A stretch of DNA of 39,692 bases from Candidatus Latescibacterota bacterium (lineage in GTDB: Bacteria; Latescibacterota; UBA2968): contig JAJEAX010000113.1 of assembly GCA_022822565.1 (NCBI GenBank), positions 1 through 39,692 of the forward strand, read 5' to 3'. The notes below the pieces were generated by a model. It was given only the letters and a program-made list of their open reading frames with translations. It searched no databases and was not told the origin of the DNA. Shown piece by piece: positions 32,429 to 39,692 of the stretch; within the stretch, counting starts at the first letter, position 1; every line of letters starts with the position of its first letter. The translations under genes and the position numbers were made by a program.

Positions 32429-32539
32429 AGGGTGGTAAAAGAAATCTACTTAAATATGTAATTTCGTCAAGAAAAAAGTTATAAAAAAATAGCCTATATC
32501 AAACCTTATGTCCCATATCAGACAGAAGGAAACCCATTG

Positions 32540-33160
32540 ATGCAGCGCGTGTCGGTGTACGTTGATGGGTTCAATCTCTACTACGGCCTCAGGTCCAAAG
32601 GCTGGCGGCGGTACTATTGGCTCGACATATATCGTCTGGCAGAGAAACTGCTACGCCCCGAACAGTGTCTTGCGGCAGTCAGGTATTTTACTGCCAGATT
32701 GTACAAAGGAGTTGATCCAGAGAAACAAGAGCGACAGAAAATCTACCTGGAAGCATTGACAACTCTCTCAGACCTGCACATTCATTATGGATACTACCTT
32801 CAAAAGGACAGAACCTGCTCACAATGTGGCGCGACCAGGAAGACCTATGAAGAAAAAATGACAGATGTGAATATCGCCGTTGAGTTGCTCGGCGATGCTC
32901 ATGACGATGTATTCGACACAGCAATCATTATCTCTGGTGATAGTGATTTGTCCGGGCCGATAAGCACTGTTCGCCGCCGCTACCCACAGAAACGGGTGAT
33001 TATCGCCTTCCCGCCGGAGCGCAACAAGTCTTTCCGATTGCGTAATGTGGCAACTGCATCTTTTACTATAGGTCGTGATGCCTTCAGAGACAGTCAGTTA
33101 CCGGATCAGATCACCAAGACCGATGGGTATATTCTTAACAAGCCCCCGAAGTGGCGTTGA
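32540..33160 (+). CDS. NYN-domain ribonuclease (PIN-like, LabA/DUF88 type)
   Basis: A 206-residue protein of the NYN family (PIN-like fold), which cuts RNA with metals held by aspartates. The expected residues are present: D9 and N12 in VDGFNLYYG, D109 in TDVNIAVE, and D134/D136 in IISGDSDL. A CSQCG pair (C93/C96) is inserted but has no second cysteine pair, so zinc binding is doubtful. A TTG at 32537 is also possible; I prefer ATG 32540 with AAGGA upstream. It is 235 bases after the GIY-YIG gene, a larger gap than elsewhere in the cluster, so it may have its own promoter and could be a separate acquisition. The fold call is firm; the biological target is unknown. Confidence 0.9.
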   Translation: MQRVSVYVDGFNLYYGLRSKGWRRYYWLDIYRLAEKLLRPEQCLAAVRYFTARLYKGVDPEKQERQKIYLEALTTLSDLHIHYGYYLQKDRTCSQCGATRKTYEEKMTDVNIAVELLGDAHDDVFDTAIIISGDSDLSGPISTVRRRYPQKRVIIAFPPERNKSFRLRNVATASFTIGRDAFRDSQLPDQITKTDGYILNKPPKWR

Positions 33161-33192
33161 GAGTGAGAACTTTTGGCGATAGGCATGCAAGA

Positions 33193-33235
33193 ATACAATG
33201 ACATAAAATGGTAATGTTCTTATTGTATATTTTTT
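33193..33235 (+). terminator. AT-rich hairpin and T-tract at the end of the defence cluster
   Basis: ATACAAT (33193-33199) pairs with ATTGTAT (33222-33228), with an inner ACAT/ATGT pair, followed by a run of T. It fits a weak terminator between the NYN gene and aceF. If it works, aceF needs its own promoter or readthrough. Confidence 0.45.
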
Positions 33236-33270
33236 AAGTCTATACCCCGTTGTGTAGAAAGGAAATTCTC

Positions 33271-34524
33271 GTGGCAACCGAATTTAAACTTCCCGATCTC
33301 GGCGAAGGTGTAGAAGCCGGCGATGTTGTCAGCGTACTCATTGCCGAAGGCGACACGGTTGAAATCGATCAGAGCGTGCTCGAACTCGAAACCGACAAAG
33401 CCCTCGTTGAAGTACCCAGCAGTGTTGCTGGCACAGTCACAGAAATACACGTTAATGCCGGAGACCGCGTGCCCGTGGGCAGCTTATTGATCTCCGTTGA
33501 AGAAGGCGAACAACAAGCAGAGCCTGAAGCCGAAGCACCGGCTTCTGTACAAAAAAAAGAACCCGAACCCACCGCCAGAGCACCCGAACCAACACCTCCC
33601 GCACCCAGACCACCTGCACCCGCATCCAACGGCGATCCCATTCCCGCAGCGCCATCCACGCGGCGGCTCGCGCGAGAACTCGGCGTAGATCTCACCCAGG
33701 TCGCTGGTTCAGGCCCCGGTGGACGCATCTCACAAGACGACATCAAAGCCGCTGTGCGCGATCGGCAAACAGGTGGTCCCGCACCAACTGCTCCCGTCCA
33801 ACTGCCCGACTTCTCGAGATGGGGCAACATCGAACGCCAACCCCTCAGCAAAGTTCGGCAAATTATTGCAAAAAATATGAGCCAGGCCTGGCAACAGGTG
33901 GCTCATGTCACGCAATTTGATCGCGCAGACGTCACAGACCTCGAAGCATTTCGGCAACGCAACAAAGAAAAAGCCGAAGCACAGGGTGCCAAACTGACGC
34001 CGACCATCCTTGCGCTAAAAGCAATCATCACCGCGCTCAAGACCTTTCCGCAATTCAACGCCAGCCTCGATGCGGGGGCCAATGAAATTATACTCAAACA
34101 CTACTACAACCTCGGCATCGCCGTTGACACCGAGCGCGGCTTACTCGTTCCCGTCATCAAAGACGTCGATCGCAAAGACATCCTGGAATTAGCTCTCGAA
34201 CTCGGCGACATCAGCAACCGCGCGCGCACCAACAAAATTGGCCTCGACGAACTGCAAGGCGGCACATTCACCATCACCAACCTGGGCAGCCTGGGCGTGG
34301 GTGAATTTACCCCCATCGTCAATCACCCCGAAGTTGCAATATTGGGACTCGGACGCGCCAGAGAAGAAGCCACCGTGCGCGAAGGACGCATCGAACCTCG
34401 CCTCATCATGCCTTTGGCACTCTCTTATGACCACCGCGTTATTGACGGCGCCGACGGCGCGCGATTCATGCGAAAAATCGTCGATGCGCTCGAAAACCCG
34501 GAACTCATGCTCATGGGCGGATAA
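33271..34524 (+). CDS. aceF: Dihydrolipoamide acetyltransferase (pyruvate dehydrogenase E2)
   Basis: This 417-residue E2 carries the acetyl group from E1 to coenzyme A. It has one lipoyl domain with K43 in ETDKALVEV, then a Pro/Glu-rich flexible linker. The E1/E3-binding domain follows (PSTRRLARELGVDL...GPGGRISQDDI), then the catalytic domain with SYDHRVIDGADGARF. The frame extends upstream to 33250, but GTG 33271 is the right start: AAGGA lies eight bases before it and the lipoyl domain begins immediately. The gene precedes lpd by 14 bases. It follows the defence cluster, although its E1 partner lies at 20647. Confidence 0.96.
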   Translation: MATEFKLPDLGEGVEAGDVVSVLIAEGDTVEIDQSVLELETDKALVEVPSSVAGTVTEIHVNAGDRVPVGSLLISVEEGEQQAEPEAEAPASVQKKEPEPTARAPEPTPPAPRPPAPASNGDPIPAAPSTRRLARELGVDLTQVAGSGPGGRISQDDIKAAVRDRQTGGPAPTAPVQLPDFSRWGNIERQPLSKVRQIIAKNMSQAWQQVAHVTQFDRADVTDLEAFRQRNKEKAEAQGAKLTPTILALKAIITALKTFPQFNASLDAGANEIILKHYYNLGIAVDTERGLLVPVIKDVDRKDILELALELGDISNRARTNKIGLDELQGGTFTITNLGSLGVGEFTPIVNHPEVAILGLGRAREEATVREGRIEPRLIMPLALSYDHRVIDGADGARFMRKIVDALENPELMLMGG

Positions 34525-34538
34525 ACTGGAGAAACCAC

Positions 34539-35951
34539 ATGGCCGAAACGCACAAAACCGATCTCCTCGTAATCGGCGGCGGTCCCGGCGGATATACAGC
34601 GGCCTTTCGCGCTGCTGATCTGGGTCTGCATGTCACCCTCGTCAATGCCGACGACAACCTCGGTGGCACCTGTTTATTGCGCGGATGCATCCCATCCAAA
34701 GCCCTGCTCCACGTTGCCGAACTCATCACCGAAGCCAGCGAAGCCAGAACTTATGGCCTCACCTTTGGCGATCCCAAAATCGATCTGGACGCCCTGCGGG
34801 GCTGGAAAGACAACATCATCACCCGCCTCTCAAATGGCCTATCTGGCCTGGTGCGCCAGCGCAAGGTTACCCACCTGACGGGCTACGCGCAATTTGAGAA
34901 CTCGCAAAGCGCGTCTATCGAAGGCGATGGAGATATCGACCACGTCGAATTTGAACACGCCATCATCGCCACGGGATCACGCCCTATCATCCTCCCAATT
35001 TTCGCGCTCGACACACCGCGCATCCTGGACTCGACAACAGCACTCGACCTCGACGAAATACCCAAAAGCCTTCTCGTCGTTGGCGGGGGCATCATCGGCC
35101 TCGAACTCGGCAGTGTTTATGCGGCATTGGGAAGTGCCGTCACCGTCGTCGAAATGACCGACACCCTCCTGCCCGGCACCGATCCCGACCTGGTCAAACC
35201 CCTCGAAACCCGATTGCGTCAGGCATTCAGCGCCATACACACCAGCACGCGCGTCACGCATATCGAAGAAGTCAACACCGGCATTGAAGTAAACTGGGAA
35301 GGTGAAGAATCGAAAACATCCAAAATATTCGACCGCGTCCTCCTCTGCATTGGCCGACGCCCGAATACAGACAATATCGGCCTGGAAAACACGGACATTG
35401 AACCCAATGACCACGGATTCATCGAAGTCGATTCGCAGATGCGTACAAACGACCCCCGCCTCTTTGCAATCGGCGATGCTATTCCAGGCCCCGGCCTTGC
35501 CCACAAAGCCGCGTACGAAGGCAAAATCGCCGCCGAAGTTCTCGCCGGTGAACCCGCGTCTTTTGACGCACTCATTCCCTCTGTCGTGTACACCGACCCC
35601 GAAATTGCCTGGGTGGGCCTGACCGAAACCGACGCTCTCAAACAAGGTCGCAAAGTCGATATCGTGCGCTTTCCCTGGGCCGCCCTGGGCAAAGCGCATG
35701 CAATTGGACGCATCGAAGGCCAGACCAAGCTCATTGTCGATCCCTATACCCAACGCGTACTCGGCATGGGTATTGTGGGACCAAACGCGGGCGACCTCAT
35801 CGCCGAAGGCGCCCTCGCCATTGAAATGGCTGCCGTCGCCGAAGACATTGCCCACACCATTCACCCCCACCCATCGCTTGCCGAATCCATCGGCATAGCC
35901 TCAGAAATCCACCTCGGCTCTGCGACCGATGTGTACATGCCTAAAAAATAG
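34539..35951 (+). CDS. lpdA: Dihydrolipoyl dehydrogenase (E3)
   Basis: This 470-residue FAD enzyme reoxidises the dihydrolipoyl group of E2 and makes NADH. FAD binds at GGGPGG (13-18). The redox cysteines are C45 and C50 (GGTCLLRGCIPSK, a slight variant of the usual CLNxGC). NAD binds around VVGGGIIGLELG. The C-terminal H444-E449 pair in HPHPSLAE is present. ATG 34539 lies 14 bases after aceF, with GGAG before it, so the two are co-transcribed. The next gene converges from the right. Confidence 0.97.
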   Translation: MAETHKTDLLVIGGGPGGYTAAFRAADLGLHVTLVNADDNLGGTCLLRGCIPSKALLHVAELITEASEARTYGLTFGDPKIDLDALRGWKDNIITRLSNGLSGLVRQRKVTHLTGYAQFENSQSASIEGDGDIDHVEFEHAIIATGSRPIILPIFALDTPRILDSTTALDLDEIPKSLLVVGGGIIGLELGSVYAALGSAVTVVEMTDTLLPGTDPDLVKPLETRLRQAFSAIHTSTRVTHIEEVNTGIEVNWEGEESKTSKIFDRVLLCIGRRPNTDNIGLENTDIEPNDHGFIEVDSQMRTNDPRLFAIGDAIPGPGLAHKAAYEGKIAAEVLAGEPASFDALIPSVVYTDPEIAWVGLTETDALKQGRKVDIVRFPWAALGKAHAIGRIEGQTKLIVDPYTQRVLGMGIVGPNAGDLIAEGALAIEMAAVAEDIAHTIHPHPSLAESIGIASEIHLGSATDVYMPKK

Positions 35952-35961
35952 CTAATCGCCC

Positions 35962-37365
35962 TTACAAATCCCCATACTGCGCCTGCAATCGTCTCAACTC
36001 AACCTTCAACTCCGCCACCAGGTCTGCATACGCCACATCTTCGTACACATTTCGCAATTCATTGGGATCTTCTTGCAGATCGAACAACTCCCAGTAATCG
36101 CCCTCGGCATAATATTCAATCAGCTTGTAGCGGTCTGTACGCACGCCGCGATGCGGGCCAATGCGGTGCGGCGTAAAATACTGGAATGACGGTTCTGACA
36201 TCGCCTCTGACCCCTTGCCGTGCAACACCCACGAATCCTCAAAATAGGCATAATAAACAGACCTGCGCCAATCGTCGGGTTCTGTCCCCTGGAGCAACGG
36301 GCGCAAACTCTCGCCCTGCACACCTTCGGGAATTTCGACACCGGCAAAATCCAGAATCGTCGGCGCAAAATCCACATTCATCACCAGCGCATCGGTCACA
36401 TTGCCGCTTATACCCCCATTTGGATAACGCACCACCAGCGGAATGCGAATCGACGGCTCGTACATAAACCGCTTATCGTACCATCCGTAATCGCCCAAAA
36501 AATACCCGTGATCCGACGTATAGATCACCAGCGTATCGTCAGCCCAACCCGTCTCATCCAGATAATCCAGCACCCGCCCCAAATTTTCATCCACACCGTA
36601 AATCGTGCGATACCGATCCTTCATAAAACGCTGGTAAATCCAATCCTTCTTTTCCCCATCACTCAAGCCCTCGGGTATATCGTCGTAATCGGGCGCCAGA
36701 CTAATATCAAACTTCATATCCTCAGCCAGCGCCGCAATTTTTCGCGTCGCAAAATCATCGTCATACGTATCCGGCTGGGGAATCTCAACATCCTCAAAAA
36801 GATGTGCATGCCGGGGGGCTGGCGTAAACGGCCGATGCGGCGCCTTAAACTGATACACCAGACAAAAAGGCTGTTCCCCATCCAACCCCTTCAAAAATTC
36901 AAGTGCCATATCCGTCGTTATATCCGTGGCATACCCCTCCTTCTGCACCTCTTGCCCATTATCGATATACGTCGGATCAAAATACACGCCCTGCCCGGGA
37001 TGAATACACCACGTATCAAACCCACGCGGATCCTGCCGGATATGATACTTGCCAAACAACGCGGTCTTATACCCCTCGGCTTGAAGCAACTCGGGAAACG
37101 TCGGCACATTCGGATCCAGATTCTCAATCGCATCGGCCCTCTCGGAATTTCCCCGAATACCGTGGACATGTGAAAAACATCCCGTCAGCACCGTGCCCCT
37201 TGCAGGCGCGCACAGCGCATTGGTCGAAAAACAATTGTTAAACCGCGTACCCTCATTCCCAATCCGATCCAGATTGGGCGTATGCAAAATCGGATTGCCA
37301 TAACTGCTCATCTCGCGCGGCGTGTGGTCATCGGTCATCACAAACAAAATATTCGGTCGCTTCAT
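35962..37365 (-). CDS. Sulfatase (formylglycine-type arylsulfatase family)
   Basis: A 467-residue sulfatase. N-terminal metal ligands appear in FVMTDDHTP. The active-site motif is C52-A-P-A-R56 followed by TG, a variant of C-x-P-S-R; the cysteine would be converted to formylglycine by a separate enzyme. TSDHGYFLGDYGWYDKR matches the conserved metal-binding region further on. There is no signal peptide, so it may be cytoplasmic or exported by an unusual route. ATG 37365 has AAGGAGAAG just upstream; a longer frame to 37392 has no better site. It starts 10 bases after the glycosylase gene and is probably co-transcribed with it. Sulfatases of this kind act on sulfated sugars or other esters; the substrate is unknown. 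Confidence 0.93.
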   Translation of the reverse strand: MKRPNILFVMTDDHTPREMSSYGNPILHTPNLDRIGNEGTRFNNCFSTNALCAPARGTVLTGCFSHVHGIRGNSERADAIENLDPNVPTFPELLQAEGYKTALFGKYHIRQDPRGFDTWCIHPGQGVYFDPTYIDNGQEVQKEGYATDITTDMALEFLKGLDGEQPFCLVYQFKAPHRPFTPAPRHAHLFEDVEIPQPDTYDDDFATRKIAALAEDMKFDISLAPDYDDIPEGLSDGEKKDWIYQRFMKDRYRTIYGVDENLGRVLDYLDETGWADDTLVIYTSDHGYFLGDYGWYDKRFMYEPSIRIPLVVRYPNGGISGNVTDALVMNVDFAPTILDFAGVEIPEGVQGESLRPLLQGTEPDDWRRSVYYAYFEDSWVLHGKGSEAMSEPSFQYFTPHRIGPHRGVRTDRYKLIEYYAEGDYWELFDLQEDPNELRNVYEDVAYADLVAELKVELRRLQAQYGDL

Positions 37366-37375
37366 TTCTTCTCCT

Positions 37376-37885
37376 TCAAAGATTATCAACAAAAAATTTC
37401 AACTCTCGATAATACCGCAACTTCTCAACCCTCGGCAGGGGCAGCGCACCGCTCGTTGACGGAGCGAGAAACAGCTTCGCACCTTCCAGCATCTCATCTT
37501 GCAAACCGTAATCTCGCCTCCCGCCCATCACTTTGGCATATCCGCTCTTCCCATTAAAACAAATCACCCGCGGTCGATACCTCCGCATTTTTTCTCGCAA
37601 CAATTCAAAACCCGACACATAATCGCCATCCGTCAGATCTCCAATCCCCCGCGTCGCGCGCCCCTTCACAATATCTGTCAGCCCGATATTATAATCCAAA
37701 ATACTCGCATCTTCCCGCGGCTCCAACAATCGATCTGTCAGCCCGGCCTCGTATAAAAACGGCCAGAACTGATTGCCGCGCCCCGCGTAATAATAACCAA
37801 CTTCCGCAGACTTTAAGCTCGGATTAAACCCCACAAACACCAGATCCAGTCCCACACGCAAATAATCCTGCAACACATATTCCAT
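37376..37885 (-). CDS. mug: Mismatch-specific uracil/thymine DNA glycosylase (Mug/TDG family)
   Basis: A 169-residue DNA-repair enzyme that removes uracil or thymine from G mismatches. The Mug/TDG landmarks are VFVGFNPS (about 16-23, corresponding to GINPG), YAGRGNQFWPFLY, and the C-terminal APSTSGALP, which replaces NPSGLS. ATG 37885 was chosen because GGTG lies six bases upstream and the fold begins there; the frame continues to 37915. It is upstream of the sulfatase in the same direction. A candidate promoter lies before it. Family confidence is good; base specificity cannot be told. Confidence 0.88.
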   Translation of the reverse strand: MEYVLQDYLRVGLDLVFVGFNPSLKSAEVGYYYAGRGNQFWPFLYEAGLTDRLLEPREDASILDYNIGLTDIVKGRATRGIGDLTDGDYVSGFELLREKMRRYRPRVICFNGKSGYAKVMGGRRDYGLQDEMLEGAKLFLAPSTSGALPLPRVEKLRYYRELKFFVDNL

Positions 37886-37924
37886 ATACGACACCTTTGT
37901 TGACACGCTTCCCACAAATCGGTT

Positions 37925-37952
37925 AAATTACAACCTCGAAAAAATAAGACAA
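37925..37952 (-). promoter_or_regulatory. Candidate promoter of the mug-sulfatase operon
   Basis: On the minus strand TTGTCT (37947-37952), a 16-base spacer and TAATTT (37925-37930) lie 40 bases before the ATG. The matches to consensus are moderate. Confidence 0.35.
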
Positions 37953-37965
37953 TGCGTAAAAGCAA

Positions 37966-37992
37966 CCACCGATGAACACCGATGAACACAGA
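37966..37992. repeat. Dispersed TGTTCATCGG-type repeat, copy 2
   Basis: This is the reverse-complement partner of 19929-19955, matching at 22 of 27 positions by eye, and is built of two tandem units (GATGAACACC). It lies between the mug and ilvD genes and, like copy 1, stands next to a CTTC-rich pyrimidine tract (38043-38072). Confidence 0.6.
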
Positions 37993-38088
37993 GTAAAAGG
38001 CAAACAAGGAGCGATCAACTCTGGTGCGGCGGTATTGGGCGGCCTTCTCACTTCTTACTTTTTACTTCTTATTGAAAGGAAATCTTCA

Positions 38089-39692
38089 ATGGCAAAACTG
38101 AACAAGTACAGTTCTCAGATCACCCAAAAAAAATCCCAGGGCGGATCGCAGGCCATGCTCTATGCCACGGGACTGACGCGCGCCGACATGGACAAAGCAC
38201 AGGTCGGCATCGCCTCGGTCTGGTATGAAGGCAACCCCTGCAACATGCACCTCAACGACCTCGCCGCCGAAACCAAAAAAGGCGTCACCGAAGCCGGGTG
38301 CGTTGGCATGCGCTTCAACACCATCGGCGTATCCGACGGCATATCCATGGGCACAGACGGCATGTCCTTCTCCCTTCAATCCCGCGACCTCATAGCCGAC
38401 TCCATCGAAACCCTCATGGGCGCGCAATGGTACGATGGCCTGATCGCATTGCCCGGCTGCGACAAAAACATGCCCGGCGTGGTCATGGCAATGGGCCGCC
38501 TCAACCGCCCTGCCCTGATGATCTACGGCGGCACAATAAAGCCCGGTTGCGCCACCATTCAAGGTGAAGAACGCAAACTCGACATCATCTCTGCCTTTCA
38601 AAGCTACGGCGAATTTATCACAGACTCGCTCAGCGATGCAGAACGCCAGGAAATCGTCGAACACGCTTGCCCAGGCGCCGGTGCCTGCGGCGGCATGTAC
38701 ACCGCCAATACCATGGCCAGCGCCATCGAATGCATGGGCCTCTCCCTGCCCTATTCTTCGTGCACACCCGCCGAAGACCTCGACAAACACGCTGAATGTA
38801 TTCGCGCCGGTCACGCTGTTCGCGCCCTGCTCGAAGCCGACCTCAAACCGCGCGACATCGTCACCAAACAATCCTTTCTCAACGCCATCCGCCTCGCCGT
38901 TGTCACGGGCGGCTCCACCAATATCGTACTCCACCTGCTCGCCATTGCCAGAGCTTATGACATAGACCTCGACATCGACGAATTTCAGCACATATCCAAC
39001 GAAACACCTCTCCTGTGTGACCTCAAACCCTCCGGACGTTACGTCATGGAAGAGCTACACGACATCGGCGGAACACCCGCAATGATGAAATTGCTCCTCG
39101 ACGCAGACCTCATCGACGGCGACCAGATGACCGTAACGGGCAAAACAATAGCCGAAAATCTCGCCGACATAAAAGGCCTTCCCCCTTATGGCACGGGTGA
39201 AGGACAGCAAGACATCGTAAGCCCCTTTAATGACCCCATCAAGCCAACGGGACACTTACAAATTTTGCGTGGGAATTTGGCACCGGAAGGTTCAGTCGGA
39301 AAAATCACGGGCAAAGAAGGCGAGGTTTTCAAAGGTGCGGCCAATGTATTCGACTGCGAAGAAGACATGCTCGCCGCCCTCGAACAGGGCAAGATCGAAA
39401 AAGGCAATGTCATCATCATTCGCTACGAAGGACCCAAAGGCGGACCCGGCATGCCGGAAATGCTCACCCCCACATCCGCATTGGCCGGCGCGGGACTGGT
39501 ACAGGATGTCGCGCTAATTACCGATGGGCGCTTTTCGGGCGGCTCGCACGGCTTTCTCATCGGCCACGTCGTCCCCGAAGCCATCGAAGGCGGACCCATC
39601 GCCCTCGTCCAAACCGGCGACCAGGTCACCATCGACAGCCAAAACGGAGAGATCAACATGGACGTCTCTGCCGAAGAACTCGAAAAACGCCG
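38089..39692 (+). CDS. ilvD: Dihydroxy-acid dehydratase, 3' end cut by window edge
   Basis: This enzyme dehydrates dihydroxy-acids in the valine, isoleucine and leucine pathway. About 534 codons are visible of a usual 560, and the frame runs off the window. Iron-sulfur and catalytic landmarks are C51 in GNPCNMH, C124 in [10 protein letters not shown], and [26 protein letters not shown] is also present near the end. The ATG at 38089 has AAGGA eight bases upstream. The C-rich coding sequence creates a long false open frame on the opposite strand. It follows an intergenic repeat and pyrimidine tract, and no other biosynthetic gene is in the window. Confidence 0.96.
   Translation, partial: MAKLNKYSSQITQKKSQGGSQAMLYATGLTRADMDKAQVGIASVWYEGNPCNMHLNDLAAETKKGVTEAGCVGMRFNTIGVSDGISMGTDGMSFSLQSRDLIADSIETLMGAQWYDGLIALPGCDKNMPGVVMAMGRLNRPALMIYGGTIKPGCATIQGEERKLDIISAFQSYGEFITDSLSDAERQEIVEHACPGAGACGGMYTANTMASAIECMGLSLPYSSCTPAEDLDKHAECIRAGHAVRALLEADLKPRDIVTKQSFLNAIRLAVVTGGSTNIVLHLLAIARAYDIDLDIDEFQHISNETPLLCDLKPSGRYVMEELHDIGGTPAMMKLLLDADLIDGDQMTVTGKTIAENLADIKGLPPYGTGEGQQDIVSPFNDPIKPTGHLQILRGNLAPEGSVGKITGKEGEVFKGAANVFDCEEDMLAALEQGKIEKGNVIIIRYEGPKGGPGMPEMLTPTSALAGAGLVQDVALITDGRFSGGSHGFLIGHVVPEAIEGGPIALVQTGDQVTIDSQNGEINMDVSAEELEKR

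Larger units (their letters stand above)
23353..33235 (+). other. Defence-gene cluster interrupting the pyruvate dehydrogenase operon
   Basis: Seven same-strand genes lie between aceE and aceF: HEPN-DUF499 ATPase, HEPN-like protein, small unknown, SDH protease, DUF1156 methylase, GIY-YIG nuclease and NYN ribonuclease. Two junctions are ATGA overlaps (26727-26730 and 31924-31927). Base composition differs from the flanks: one 60-base line in the HEPN-like gene counts at 43% G+C, against 63% for one line of aceE. I found no integrase, transposase, tRNA or clear direct repeat at the edges, so how it was inserted is unknown. The unit ends at a hairpin with a T-tract (33193-33235). Confidence 0.75.

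Noticed and set aside
32375-32461. 28-residue frame between the GIY-YIG and NYN genes
   Set aside because: It has no ribosome site, spans the hairpin and the palindrome, and shows no motif.
23353-33249. Direct repeats at the defence-cluster edges
   Set aside because: CATGCTTG near 23371 and CATGCAAG near 33184 share only five bases in line, too short and inexact to call a target duplication.
34977-35870. Minus-strand 297-residue frame opposite lpd
   Set aside because: It is a shadow of the lipoamide dehydrogenase gene; it shows no recognisable motif and is rich in Gly, Val and Phe.
36220-37173. Plus-strand 317-residue frame opposite the sulfatase
   Set aside because: It is a shadow frame, rich in His, Arg and Ile, with no motif; the sulfatase is unambiguous on the other strand.
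38086-38991. Long open frame on the minus strand opposite ilvD
   Set aside because: The plus strand encodes clear IlvD motifs ([17 protein letters not shown]). The minus frame is a shadow of its codon bias, with low-complexity Gly/Ala/His text.

Overview
The window is a 39.7 kb piece of a bacterial chromosome, probably from an uncultured free-living lineage. Its clues are a GWxTD-domain TPR protein (seen mainly in FCB-type phyla and Acidobacteriota), a small di-heme cytochrome of the reaction-centre-cytochrome (PF02276) type, a sulfatase, a BatA/VWA protein, an AceE-type pyruvate dehydrogenase, and scattered palindromic intergenic repeats. A Latescibacterota-like or other FCB-related origin is my inference and is not proven by the sequence. 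No rRNA, tRNA, CRISPR array or transposase gene was seen. No gene-free stretch exceeds 300 bases; the largest (about 7880-8175) holds a promoter/operator and a bidirectional terminator.

Layout. (1) 1-7879, minus strand: a tight, AT-rich five-gene operon. In transcription order it encodes a zinc-finger/propeller-like protein, a membrane VWA protein, a membrane HtrA-like serine protease, a giant tubulin/FtsZ-like GTPase (PF13809 type) and a zinc-ribbon protein cut by the window edge. A promoter with a perfect palindrome over its -10 element lies in front. (2) 8176-9519, minus: an AlbA/Schlafen-type ATP-binding protein coupled to an antitoxin-like 51-residue protein. (3) 9575-9666: a cluster of hairpin repeats. 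(4) 9691-14807, minus: topA, a BatA/VWA protein and a PTS IIA (PtsN-like) protein. (5) 15046-20378: GWxTD protein (+), RDD and SDR genes (-), FAH-family enzyme (+) and cytochrome c (+). (6) 20647-35951, plus: pyruvate dehydrogenase aceE, then a foreign-looking defence cluster of about 9.8 kb, then aceF and lpd. (7) 35962-37885, minus: Mug/TDG-type glycosylase and sulfatase. (8) 38089 to the end: ilvD, truncated by the window.

How the genes work together. aceE, aceF and lpd encode the E1, E2 and E3 subunits of one complex, so the genes between aceE and aceF interrupt a normally compact operon. Those genes encode a HEPN-DUF499 ATPase, a second protein with a HEPN-like motif, a small unknown protein, an SDH-type serine protease, a DUF1156 adenine methylase with a Zn ribbon, a GIY-YIG nuclease and a NYN ribonuclease. 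DUF499 ATPase plus DUF1156 methylase is the known core of Hma-like (helicase-methylase-ATPase) defence systems, but no helicase is present. Two candidate RNases, a DNA nuclease and a protease surround the core instead. This cluster and the tubulin/VWA/protease operon are the two candidates for little-described systems.
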